Below are positions 56,246-64,000 of a DNA stretch of 64,000 nucleotides, piece after piece. How positions within the stretch are numbered: position 1 is the first letter of the stretch; each line of letters opens with the position of its first letter. Both the position numbers and the translations under genes were made by a program. The DNA is from Algoriphagus sp. NG3. Lineage in GTDB: Bacteria; Bacteroidota; Bacteroidia; Cytophagales; Cyclobacteriaceae. The stretch lies in contig NZ_CP139421.1 of assembly GCF_034119865.1 (NCBI RefSeq), positions 4,876,501-4,940,500 on the forward strand. The letters are read 5' to 3'. The notes under the pieces are model-generated. The model was not told the DNA's origin and ran no database searches. It saw only the letters and a program-made list of their open reading frames with translations.

Positions 56246-57055
56246 ATGATAATCAGTAAAAAGCGATTAGCCCATATTGTTTTTGAATCGGACGATTGGG
56301 CTTCCAAGACTTTTGATATTGTACTGTTGTTCCTGATTTTTGGGAGTATTCTAGTGGCAATCTTGGATTCTGTAGCCAGTCTACATAGACAGTACGGAGA
56401 AGTGTTTCTATTGTTGGAATGGTTGTTCACGATTCTGTTCACTATAGAGTATGCTTTAAGGATATGGCTTTCTCGCAATCCTCGGGGATATATTTTCAGC
56501 TTTTTTGGTATGGTGGATCTGCTTGCGATTTTACCGGCATATTTGAGTGTTCTTATTGTGAATTCCCAGCTGCTTACTGTTATCAGAGCTTTAAGATTGT
56601 TGCGGGTGATCCGGATTCTTAAACTTGGGAGGTATGTGGCAGAAGCGGAATATCTTACCAAATCTCTTAGGGCGAGCTCTCATAAGATTATGATTTTCAT
56701 AGGGTTTGTGCTCACTATAGTTTTGATCATGGGTACCTTGATGTTTATCATTGAAGGGCCAGAGCATGGATTCGACAGTATTCCTATGGGCATGTACTGG
56801 GCTATCGTGACCTTGACCACAGTTGGGTTTGGCGATATTACCCCACAGACCACAATTGGTCAATTTGTAGCATCATTGATCATGCTACTTGGCTATGCTA
56901 TTATTGCTGTACCTACAGGGATAGTTTCTTCAGAAATGGCAGCAGAGAAAAGAAGAATGGAGAAAAGAAAAAAGGTTTCTTGCCCTGCCTGCAAGCATAG
57001 CGGATTGGATGAATGGGATGAGTATTGCAAATTTTGTGGTCACAAGCTGAACTAG
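56246..57055 (+). CDS. Voltage-gated-type potassium channel with C-terminal zinc ribbon
   Basis: The 269-residue protein has six helices with an arginine-bearing S4 (RALRLLRVIRILKLGRY), a pore loop and the potassium filter TTVGFGDITPQT. The end has two CxxC pairs, CPACKHSGLDEWDEYCKFCG, forming a zinc ribbon. Potassium specificity is well supported by the filter; the role of the zinc ribbon is unknown. It converges with trkA at a 2 bp gap. Confidence 0.88.
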   Translation: MIISKKRLAHIVFESDDWASKTFDIVLLFLIFGSILVAILDSVASLHRQYGEVFLLLEWLFTILFTIEYALRIWLSRNPRGYIFSFFGMVDLLAILPAYLSVLIVNSQLLTVIRALRLLRVIRILKLGRYVAEAEYLTKSLRASSHKIMIFIGFVLTIVLIMGTLMFIIEGPEHGFDSIPMGMYWAIVTLTTVGFGDITPQTTIGQFVASLIMLLGYAIIAVPTGIVSSEMAAEKRRMEKRKKVSCPACKHSGLDEWDEYCKFCGHKLN

Positions 57056-57057
57056 TC

Positions 57058-57741
57058 TCAGAGTGCCAAGAACTGTTGGATATTTTTTATCTTCCCGAAT
57101 AGAAGAAGTATATCTTCATTTTCAAATTTATATTCAGGAGTGACCACTCCTAATACCTCCTTATGTGGGGTATTGATTCCCAAAAGATTCTTCTTTTGTT
57201 GGAGTTTGATGATTGTGAGAATATTAAGATAGAATTCCTTACGGATATCGGTCTCTGCCACAGTCAATCCTATATATCTTGAGGGTACTTTTACTTCCAC
57301 GATATTGTAATCATCTGATATCTCCAAGGAATCCAGCACACCTTTCATTTCCAGTCGCTTGGCAAGCCGATCAGCAGTTTCCTCTTCTGGGTGGATGATT
57401 TCGTCCACTCCTATGGCCTGAATGACAGTTTCGTGCAGTTCGTTAATAGCCCGGGCAATGATACGATTAGCCTTTAGCTGCTTGAATATGGCAGTACTCA
57501 TGATCGAAGCCCCAATATGTTCCCCTATTGCTATGATCACAACGTCTGTGTCTTTCAAAGGTAAATTCTTCACTGCAGCCTGATCAGTGGCATCCATTAC
57601 TATGGAGTGTGTGATGCTATCCTTAATCAACTCTATCCTGCTTGCATTAGAATCTATTCCTATCACTTCATGACCGAGATTTGTCAATCGTTTAGCCAGA
57701 TAGCCGCCGAAGTTTCCTATACCTACTATTATATATTTCAT
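57058..57741 (-). CDS. trkA: TrkA/KtrA-type potassium uptake regulator
   Basis: This 227-residue protein has an N-terminal RCK/TrkA-N Rossmann domain (IIVGIGNFGGYLAKRL, residues 4-19; then GIDSNASRIELI and VVIIAIGEHIGAS) and a shorter RCK-C domain. Octameric rings of such subunits gate the KtrB/TrkH pore in response to nucleotides or cyclic di-AMP. It lies 64 bp after trkH in the same direction. Confidence 0.93.
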   Translation of the reverse strand: MKYIIVGIGNFGGYLAKRLTNLGHEVIGIDSNASRIELIKDSITHSIVMDATDQAAVKNLPLKDTDVVIIAIGEHIGASIMSTAIFKQLKANRIIARAINELHETVIQAIGVDEIIHPEEETADRLAKRLEMKGVLDSLEISDDYNIVEVKVPSRYIGLTVAETDIRKEFYLNILTIIKLQQKKNLLGINTPHKEVLGVVTPEYKFENEDILLLFGKIKNIQQFLAL

Positions 57742-57805
57742 TTTTTTTGTGTTAAGAATTAGACACTGGGGATTTTTACCCGATTTTCATCACAGCGTAA
57801 AGCCG

Positions 57806-59620
57806 CTAAGTAATAAAGACAGTCTCTTCTGGATATTTGTAACGCAATTCTCCGATTTTCCTGACAATTGCAATTAGTATAGTCAGTGATCCTACTCGTC
57901 CAATTAACATGATCGCCATCAATACTAATTTGCTTCCTGTGCTTAATTGCGAAGTGATCCCCAAAGATAGTCCGACGGTGGAAAAAGCACTGAAAACTTC
58001 AAAAGCCACATCCATTAAAGCAAGTTCTGGATTAAAAATCATCAGTAGAAATACCCCAAGCCCTATTACTAGCACAGAGAGCGAAATTACCGCAAAGGCC
58101 TTTTTCAGTGTTTCATTGGAAATTTGCCTTCTGAAAACCTCCACTCTAGTTTTGCCGGAGGCAATGCTGAACGTATTAAGCATTGCCACTGCAAAAGTAC
58201 TGGTTTTCAATCCGCCACCTGTAGATCCCGGAGAGGCACCTATCCACATAAGTAATAGATAGATCAGTATCGTGGGAACAGCTAGTTCCCGCATATCTAC
58301 GGTATTGAAGCCAGCCGTTCTAGGTGTCACAGCACCAAAAACAGTGGTGACAAATTTTCCGTAAGGACTGAGCCCCTTTAACGTGGCCTCCTGTTCGGAG
58401 ATAGCATAGACAACCATGCCGACTATCAGCAGAATTCCTGTAGTATAGACTACTAGCCGGGTGTTGACGCTGGAAACCCTCGGACTATGTCGATATTTCT
58501 CCATACCAAGGATATGTTTTGTGCCTCCCACAATCACATGCTTCAGGTAGGCATAGTAGTTAAGTACCACAGGAAAGCCGATTCCACCCAGCACAATAGC
58601 CAAAGCTATAGCTAGATGCATAGTATAAGCATCTCTAAAGCCCTCTTCATATAGTCCATTGCTAAGTGTGGAAAAACCTGCATTGCAAAAAGCCGAGATA
58701 GCATGGAATAATGAAAAAAAGAAATGATCCCCTATACCGCTAAATTGCGAAGGATCGGTAAACTTATAAACCATATAGGCACATGCTCCTTCCACTAAAA
58801 CCGTAAAAGAGATAATCTTGAAGAGTGTTTTGTATATCTCATTAACATTGTTTTCGTTGATGTAATCCCTGATGAAGAGGCGGTTTTCAATGGAATAACT
58901 TCCTTTGAAAAAGAAGCCGAAAAAGCTGGTAAACACCATGATTCCCAATCCTCCTATCTGGAACAAGACCATAATTACTACCTGACCAAAAAAGCTGAAA
59001 TCCTTTGCCGTATCCAGAACAATCAGCCCGGTGACACAAACAGCCGAAGTGGAAGTAAATAGTGCGTCTATGAAGCTAATGCTGCCCGTACTTGCTTCAG
59101 GGAGGCTAAGTAGCCCAGCTCCAACCACTATCAGTAAAACAAAAGAAAGAATAAATACCAGGGGAGGACTGAGTTTCAGTTCATTTACAGTGAGACTGAA
59201 CTTGCTGAGCTCTATGAAAAAGAGAATAATCACTAAACCGTTAATAAGATGGTATTGTCCGGTGAATTCCAGGATAAGCTGTGTAGTCTCATCTCCGAAC
59301 ACATTCCAGCGCACTAAGGCTGTACATAGCAATACCAAGGAAAGAAAAAATTCGAGTAACACCCGGGCAGGAATGAAGGATTTTTCTACTAGAAAAATTT
59401 TCACCAAGTATCCTGTACCCATTGACATGAGGGAGGCGGTAAAGAACATAGAGGTTACCACCCGTTCTTGAGGATCTATAGAGTAACCTAAATGAAAAAG
59501 TAGAATTCCAAAAGCTAGAAAGCTACTGATCTGTACTACTTTTTCCTGGATCTGAACCACCTTCTTTAGAAAAAGGATATTTCGATCAGGATTGGAGAAA
59601 AGATTAAGCTTAAAATTCAT
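57806..59620 (-). CDS. trkH: TrkH/KtrB-type potassium transporter
   Basis: The 604-residue protein has four pore repeats with the expected filter glycines: SAVCVTGL, FCNAGFST, TPRTAGFN and SAFSTVGLS. This is the TrkH/KtrB potassium-import fold. An N-terminal region of about 140 residues with extra helices makes it longer than KtrB, as in Bacteroidota relatives. Together with trkA it forms a K+ uptake system. Confidence 0.92.
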   Translation of the reverse strand: MNFKLNLFSNPDRNILFLKKVVQIQEKVVQISSFLAFGILLFHLGYSIDPQERVVTSMFFTASLMSMGTGYLVKIFLVEKSFIPARVLLEFFLSLVLLCTALVRWNVFGDETTQLILEFTGQYHLINGLVIILFFIELSKFSLTVNELKLSPPLVFILSFVLLIVVGAGLLSLPEASTGSISFIDALFTSTSAVCVTGLIVLDTAKDFSFFGQVVIMVLFQIGGLGIMVFTSFFGFFFKGSYSIENRLFIRDYINENNVNEIYKTLFKIISFTVLVEGACAYMVYKFTDPSQFSGIGDHFFFSLFHAISAFCNAGFSTLSNGLYEEGFRDAYTMHLAIALAIVLGGIGFPVVLNYYAYLKHVIVGGTKHILGMEKYRHSPRVSSVNTRLVVYTTGILLIVGMVVYAISEQEATLKGLSPYGKFVTTVFGAVTPRTAGFNTVDMRELAVPTILIYLLLMWIGASPGSTGGGLKTSTFAVAMLNTFSIASGKTRVEVFRRQISNETLKKAFAVISLSVLVIGLGVFLLMIFNPELALMDVAFEVFSAFSTVGLSLGITSQLSTGSKLVLMAIMLIGRVGSLTILIAIVRKIGELRYKYPEETVFIT

Positions 59621-59650
59621 GCTTAAGAAATGACAATAGGTAAATATCCA

Positions 59651-60913
59651 TCATTTTTTTGAATGCTTATTTGGTGTTAAGGTAAAAAGCCCTTCTGCTG
59701 GGTACAAATGAAATTTCCTGTCAAGGTTTTGAGAAGAATAAATACTTGATCTGCCACTGAATAAATAGGCTATCAAGCAGGCAATTCCCAGAAATATCCC
59801 GCTTTCGTAGCCAAACAACTCCATTCCCATGACAGTGCATGCAATAGGAGTATTAGTCGCCCCGGAAAAAACCCCCACAAACCCCATTCCTGCCAAAAGC
59901 GCAAGTGGCAAAGGAATCCATGCTGAAAGGGCATTACCCAGTGTGGCTCCAGTGAAGAACAATGGCGTGACTTCTCCTCCTTTGAATCCTGCTCCCAAAG
60001 TAAAACTTGTCAGTCCAGTTTTGGCCAGCCAATCATACCAGGGAAGGGGTGTTTCGAATGCTTCTACTATTCGGGGAACACCTAACCCAATGTAGGTAGT
60101 GCTGTCCGAAATATATACAAATACAGCTATCAATAGTCCGCCTATGACCGGGCGAAATGGGGGGTATGCTATGATTTTGGCAAACTGGTAGGTAAAAAAA
60201 TGAGTGCTTTGAGCAAATAATCTCCCGCTAAACCCAAAAGCAATCCCCGCGGGAATGACCCAAAGTAAGTTTACAAAAGTATGTGGCGGTACGAGATCTA
60301 TAAAATAATGCGTATGGCCAACGCCAAAAAGGGACGAACAAAACCAATTGGCAACAAATGCCGTCCAAAATGCAGGAAACCAAGATTTCCAGCGGATTTT
60401 TCGGTGAAGCATCCATTCTAATGCAAAAATTGCCCCTGCCAGCGGAGTACCGAATACTGAAGCAAATCCTCCCGCAACACCTGCGATAAGAATGAGCCTT
60501 CTATCTTCAGGATCTAAGTGAAAATATTTTGTTAACTGATCGGCTAGGGAGCCCCCCATCTGTACGGCGGTACCTTCACGGCCAGCAGAACCACCGAACA
60601 GATGGGTGATAATCGTCCCTAAAAGCACCAAGGGAGTCATTCGAAGTGGAATTGGCTTTTCTGTTTTATAGAGCTCATCCAGTAAGAGGTTGTTTCCTTT
60701 TACTGAATTTTCTCCGTATCGATAGTAAGTCCAGCCTATCAGAAATCCTGCAGCAGGCAGAAAAGCAATGATCCAGAGATGGTTTTCACGGTAATCTGTG
60801 ACCCAACTTAAGGAAATAAGAAAAATGGCCGAGGCACCACCCGAAAGAGCGCCCACCAGAAGTCCTAATAGGACCCATCGAAGTAAATACAACAATATAG
60901 ATGAACTATTCAA
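59651..60913 (-). CDS. CLC-family anion channel/antiporter, possibly fluoride-type
   Basis: The 420-residue protein has the CLC architecture. The three ion-path motifs deviate from chloride CLCs: KGNNLLLDEL (residues 72-81) in place of GSGIP, GREGT (111-115, gating Glu113) in place of GREGP, and GGEVTPLF (312-319) in place of GxFAP. These are, from memory, the signatures of the fluoride/proton antiporters CLC-F. A fluoride riboswitch was not recognised upstream. It precedes trkH by 30 bp on the same strand. Confidence 0.8.
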   Translation of the reverse strand: MNSSSILLYLLRWVLLGLLVGALSGGASAIFLISLSWVTDYRENHLWIIAFLPAAGFLIGWTYYRYGENSVKGNNLLLDELYKTEKPIPLRMTPLVLLGTIITHLFGGSAGREGTAVQMGGSLADQLTKYFHLDPEDRRLILIAGVAGGFASVFGTPLAGAIFALEWMLHRKIRWKSWFPAFWTAFVANWFCSSLFGVGHTHYFIDLVPPHTFVNLLWVIPAGIAFGFSGRLFAQSTHFFTYQFAKIIAYPPFRPVIGGLLIAVFVYISDSTTYIGLGVPRIVEAFETPLPWYDWLAKTGLTSFTLGAGFKGGEVTPLFFTGATLGNALSAWIPLPLALLAGMGFVGVFSGATNTPIACTVMGMELFGYESGIFLGIACLIAYLFSGRSSIYSSQNLDRKFHLYPAEGLFTLTPNKHSKK

Positions 60914-61048
60914 ACTAGCTTTTTCAATAAGTTATGCCAAATTAGGTATAGATATTGAATTTAATAAAGTAATATAAACCCTTTATCACTCGAAGAGTGC
61001 CAACATATGTAGAGTTATTTAGGTTATCTATATATAAACCATGCAACT

Positions 61049-61939
61049 ATGAAGAATATTTTGATTTCCGGAGGTTCTGGTCTGATCGGCCACAAAATTA
61101 CCCAGTTGCTGGAACTCAAGGGATATACAGTGGCCTGGCTAAGCCGGTCTCCGCAAAAGCAAAAGTCATTTATCTGGGATGTGGAAAAGCAGACTATAGA
61201 TCCTTCTGCAGTAGAATGGTCAGATGCCATCATTCATCTTGCCGGTGCAGGAGTGGCCGATAAGCGATGGACTGAAGATCGCAAGAAGCTCATTTTGAAC
61301 TCGCGGGTGGAGAGTACCCGATTGCTGTATGATGCCATAGAGAAAACCATTGATAAGCCCAATGCTATCATCTCGGCTTCCGCTGTGGGGTTTTATGGAT
61401 TCGATACTGGTACCTCCTTGATGGATGAAAACCATGTTCCGGGCTCTGATTTTTTGGCGCAGGTAGTCGTAGCCTGGGAAAATGAAGTGAGGAAAATGGA
61501 GGCCTTGCACCTCCGCACCGTGATGTTAAGGATTGGTATTGTGCTGGATTCTAAAGGTGGTGCGCTTGGCGAGATGATGAAGCCACCGATTGCTGCTCCC
61601 TTAGGAAATGGAGATCAGTGGATGAGTTGGATAACGCTTGAAGACCTGGCGAGAATGTTTGTATTTGCGCTGGAGAAAACTACCCTGCAGGGGGTTTTCA
61701 ATGCCGTAGGGCCAAATCCTGCTACCAATCAGCAATTGACCCAAGCAGCTGCAAAGGAGAAGGGAAAGCCGTATGTAGGGATCGGGGTGCCGGGTTTTTT
61801 ATTGCGGATTGTTTTGGGAGAAATGGCAGCTATGGTCTTGGGAGGGAATCGCGTATCTTCACAGAAGATCCAAAAAGCAGGCTTTGAATACGAATGTCCT
61901 GATTTGATCCCAGCACTAAAGCATATTTATCATAAATAA
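61049..61939 (+). CDS. TIGR01777-family epimerase/oxidoreductase
   Basis: This 296-residue extended SDR has the glycine motif ILISGGSGLIGHKITQLLE at residues 4-22, an ASAVGFYG stretch at the active-site position, and the C-terminal DUF1731 domain (GVFNAVGPNPATNQQLTQAA). YfcH/SulA-type proteins of this family have unknown substrates. It stands alone. Confidence 0.88.
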   Translation: MKNILISGGSGLIGHKITQLLELKGYTVAWLSRSPQKQKSFIWDVEKQTIDPSAVEWSDAIIHLAGAGVADKRWTEDRKKLILNSRVESTRLLYDAIEKTIDKPNAIISASAVGFYGFDTGTSLMDENHVPGSDFLAQVVVAWENEVRKMEALHLRTVMLRIGIVLDSKGGALGEMMKPPIAAPLGNGDQWMSWITLEDLARMFVFALEKTTLQGVFNAVGPNPATNQQLTQAAAKEKGKPYVGIGVPGFLLRIVLGEMAAMVLGGNRVSSQKIQKAGFEYECPDLIPALKHIYHK

Positions 61940-61952
61940 TTTAATTTTTACG

Positions 61953-62126
61953 TTAAATCCTCTTCCCTCTACCGATCACAAACCAAAGCACGGTACCCAG
62001 CAAAGGTACCAGTACTACGATGATCACCCAGATCAGCTTATCGTTGTCATTTGCAAAATTGCTGGTGATCACGTCATAAATCGTAAAGGCATATATTGCC
62101 AAGCCTATAATTCCAAGTCCGAACAT
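61953..62126 (-). CDS. PLDc_N-type small membrane protein (57 aa)
   Basis: The minus-strand frame from 62126 to the stop at 61953-61955 encodes 57 residues with two membrane segments: LGIIGLAIYAFTIYDVI and LIWVIIVVLVPLLGTVLWFV, followed by GRGKRI. This is the pattern of the phospholipase-D-nuclease N-terminal domain (PLDc_N) family of small membrane proteins. Its function is unknown. Confidence 0.8.
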   Translation of the reverse strand: MFGLGIIGLAIYAFTIYDVITSNFANDNDKLIWVIIVVLVPLLGTVLWFVIGRGKRI

Positions 62127-62338
62127 AATATCAGGAGTAAGAGGTTTTAGTAGTATTTTTCAAAATCAAATTTACGGTAGGTTAGATTCCATGGTATGAA
62201 ATTTGCCAAATAAGAAAACTTTCTCCAGGTGGGGTCATTTCTATCTGTTTTCTTCAGTTATTTTAACCATTGAACCAAAATAGCTTTTTTTTAAGAACCA
62301 AAATATGAATATCGCTAAAAGTTAACCTCCCAATCTCT

Positions 62339-64000
62339 ATGAAAAGAAGTCTCCTTTCACTGTTTTTATCCTTTTTTATCCTGAGCAGCTATGCTCAGGT
62401 GGACTTGAGCTATTACTTGCCGGTAGGATATACATACGACGAATCCATTCCCACGCCCAAGGAAATTTTAGGATATGAAGTTGGGGAATGGCATGCTACT
62501 CATGATCAGCTTGTGATGTATATGAAGGCCGTGGCGGAAGCTTCAGATCGGGTGACTTTTGAGGAAATCGGTAGAACCTATGAGAAAAGACCGCAAGTTC
62601 TTCTTACAATCACTTCTTCGGCCAATCTAGGCCGTATCGATCAGATCAAAGCTGAACGGGCAAAACTTCGGGACTCCAGAACATCGGCAGACGTGGAAAA
62701 TATGCCGGTTGTCATGTTCATGGGCTATTCGGTCCACGGCAATGAACCTAGCGGCGCCAATGCTTCTTTATTGGCGGCTTACCACTTTGCAGCGGCAAAT
62801 GAAATAGAAGCTGATCTGGCTGATATGGTTTTATTGTTGGACCCAGCCCTTAATCCAGATGGATTAAACCGGTTCTCATCGTGGGTAAACAGCCACAAAT
62901 CTTATACTATGAATGGGGATCCTAACAATAGGGAATTCTCCGAAGCTTGGCCCCGAGGCAGAACGAACCACTATTGGTTTGATTTGAACAGAGACTGGCT
63001 GCCTGTTCAGCACCCCGAATCCAGGAACCGAGTTCGGGTTTTCCAGGATTGGCTCCCCAATATCCATCTGGATTTCCATGAAATGGGAACTAACAGTACC
63101 TTCTTTTTCCAGCCTGGAGTGCCCGCAAGAATGCATCCCCTGACTCCAGAAAAGAACCTTGAGCTGACCGCAAAGATCGGTACTTATCATGCCAGTGCAT
63201 TGGACAAAATCGGCTCACTTTATTTTAACCAAGAAAGTTACGATGACTATTACTATGGAAAAGGCTCCACCTATCCCGATGTACAGGGATCTATCGGGAT
63301 CCTTTTTGAGCAGGCAAGTTCTAGAGGTCATTTGCAGCAAAGTGCCAATGGCATGCTGAGCTTTCCTTTTACCATCAAAAACCAATTCACAGCGAATCTT
63401 TCTTCCTACGAAGCCGCAAAGGAAATGCGGCAAGAGCTGAACACCTTCATGTCTGATTTTTATAATAACATCGAAAATGAGGTAAACGCCGATCCTAACA
63501 AAGCTTATATCTTCGGTAACGAGCAGGACGATGCAAAAAGCTACCATTTGGCGGATTTGATCCTTCAGCACGACATAAAAGTATTCAGCCTGAATGAAGA
63601 TATTACGGTTAACGGGAGACGATTCAAAAGTGAAAATTCATTTATAGTCCCAGCAGACCAGCCGCAATACCGCTTGATCAAAGCGATGTTTGAGACAAGA
63701 GATACATTTAGCGACAGTTTGTTTTATGATATTTCTGCCTGGACATATCCGATGGCATTTAATCTCGATTACATGGCGCTCAATTCCCAGATTTTGAATC
63801 TTGCCAGCACGGAAGAGGTAACTAAGGACAATCTTGTCTTAAAACCAGGTGAAGTCATCGGAAGTCCTGGAGCGTATTCTTATGCAATGGAATGGACAGA
63901 TTACTATTCTCCAAAAGCAGCATATAAATTGATGGATGCAGGATTTCTAGTACGAGTAGCTACTACGGAATTCGGAACAACCGGAAAACAATTTGGCCGT
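62339..64000 (+). CDS. M14-family zinc carboxypeptidase (3' end cut by window)
   Basis: The frame is open from ATG 62339 to the window end (554 codons). The signal peptide is MKRSLLSLFLSFFILSSYAQ. The zinc-binding motif HGNEPSGANAS and the following DPALNPDGLNRF, plus a third histidine in LDFHEMG, mark an M14 metallopeptidase of the secreted Bacteroidota type. It would act on peptides outside the cell. Later stretches (FEQASSRGHL, the usual region of the catalytic Glu) are present. About 250-300 residues probably lie beyond the window. Confidence 0.88.
   Translation, partial: MKRSLLSLFLSFFILSSYAQVDLSYYLPVGYTYDESIPTPKEILGYEVGEWHATHDQLVMYMKAVAEASDRVTFEEIGRTYEKRPQVLLTITSSANLGRIDQIKAERAKLRDSRTSADVENMPVVMFMGYSVHGNEPSGANASLLAAYHFAAANEIEADLADMVLLLDPALNPDGLNRFSSWVNSHKSYTMNGDPNNREFSEAWPRGRTNHYWFDLNRDWLPVQHPESRNRVRVFQDWLPNIHLDFHEMGTNSTFFFQPGVPARMHPLTPEKNLELTAKIGTYHASALDKIGSLYFNQESYDDYYYGKGSTYPDVQGSIGILFEQASSRGHLQQSANGMLSFPFTIKNQFTANLSSYEAAKEMRQELNTFMSDFYNNIENEVNADPNKAYIFGNEQDDAKSYHLADLILQHDIKVFSLNEDITVNGRRFKSENSFIVPADQPQYRLIKAMFETRDTFSDSLFYDISAWTYPMAFNLDYMALNSQILNLASTEEVTKDNLVLKPGEVIGSPGAYSYAMEWTDYYSPKAAYKLMDAGFLVRVATTEFGTTGKQFGR

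Overview
The window looks like chromosomal DNA of a free-living member of the Bacteroidota, most likely order Cytophagales (Cyclobacteriaceae/Algoriphagus-like). This rests on a MurF-alanine racemase fusion, a SecA of about 1,126 residues with an enlarged N-terminal ATPase region and no C-terminal zinc motif, a YbeY with GYKDK instead of the usual GYDH, Bacteroidota-type TAnnTTTG promoter elements, scarce Shine-Dalgarno sequences, DUF4382 lipoproteins, and tRNA genes that do not encode CCA. The genus is an inference. I saw no transposase, prophage, CRISPR array or rRNA operon.

Layout. 1-24 kb is mostly minus strand: a cut-off Na+/solute symporter with its small subunit, a ZIP transporter and ApbE; ruvB (plus); then dapF-secA-SPOR lipoprotein-M20 amidohydrolase-S1/P1 nuclease; a MazG-like pyrophosphohydrolase facing MscS; an orphan beta-helix surface protein; tRNA-Leu(UAA) and tRNA-Gly(GCC); a LuxR-type regulator; mutS divergent from a SpoU methyltransferase; and a six-gene minus-strand run from comF to a small outer-membrane-like protein. 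24-31 kb is an AT-rich plus-strand run: AhpD-like protein, unknown, exonuclease III, RsbW-like ATPase, ybeY, mnmG, methyltransferase, Ig-like lipoprotein.

Two non-coding signals point to the chromosome origin region. Two parS-like palindromes lie just upstream of mnmG (26459-26517). The gap at 30965-31381 holds at least eight one-mismatch DnaA boxes and an AT-rich tract, and is a strong oriC candidate.

31-40 kb is a fatty-acid degradation locus: acyl-CoA synthetase, a MarR regulator with palindromic operators, then fadN-fadA-fadE in the Bacillus order. A four-helix-bundle (S23) gene flanked by inverted repeats is lodged between fadN and fadA, and fadN is preceded by a 7-codon leader ORF with a perfect Shine-Dalgarno. 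The run ends in a tiny basic protein and a strong terminator.

40-64 kb: a giant AsmA protein, dGTPase, two DUF4382 lipoproteins, ribD, free-Met-R-sulfoxide reductase, and a GIY-YIG nuclease whose 3' end lies inside a composite REP/hairpin element, with a second element of the same design 250 bp on. Then an alpha/beta hydrolase with dxs; scpA, a flippase-like membrane protein and murF-alr; an ion cluster (Kv-type channel facing trkA-trkH and a CLC that looks like the fluoride-exporting CLC-F type); a TIGR01777 epimerase, a PLDc_N membrane peptide, and a cut-off M14 carboxypeptidase.

The candidates most likely to be under-described are the GIY-YIG-linked composite repeats, the origin/parS region, the fadN leader ORF, and the S23 cassette.
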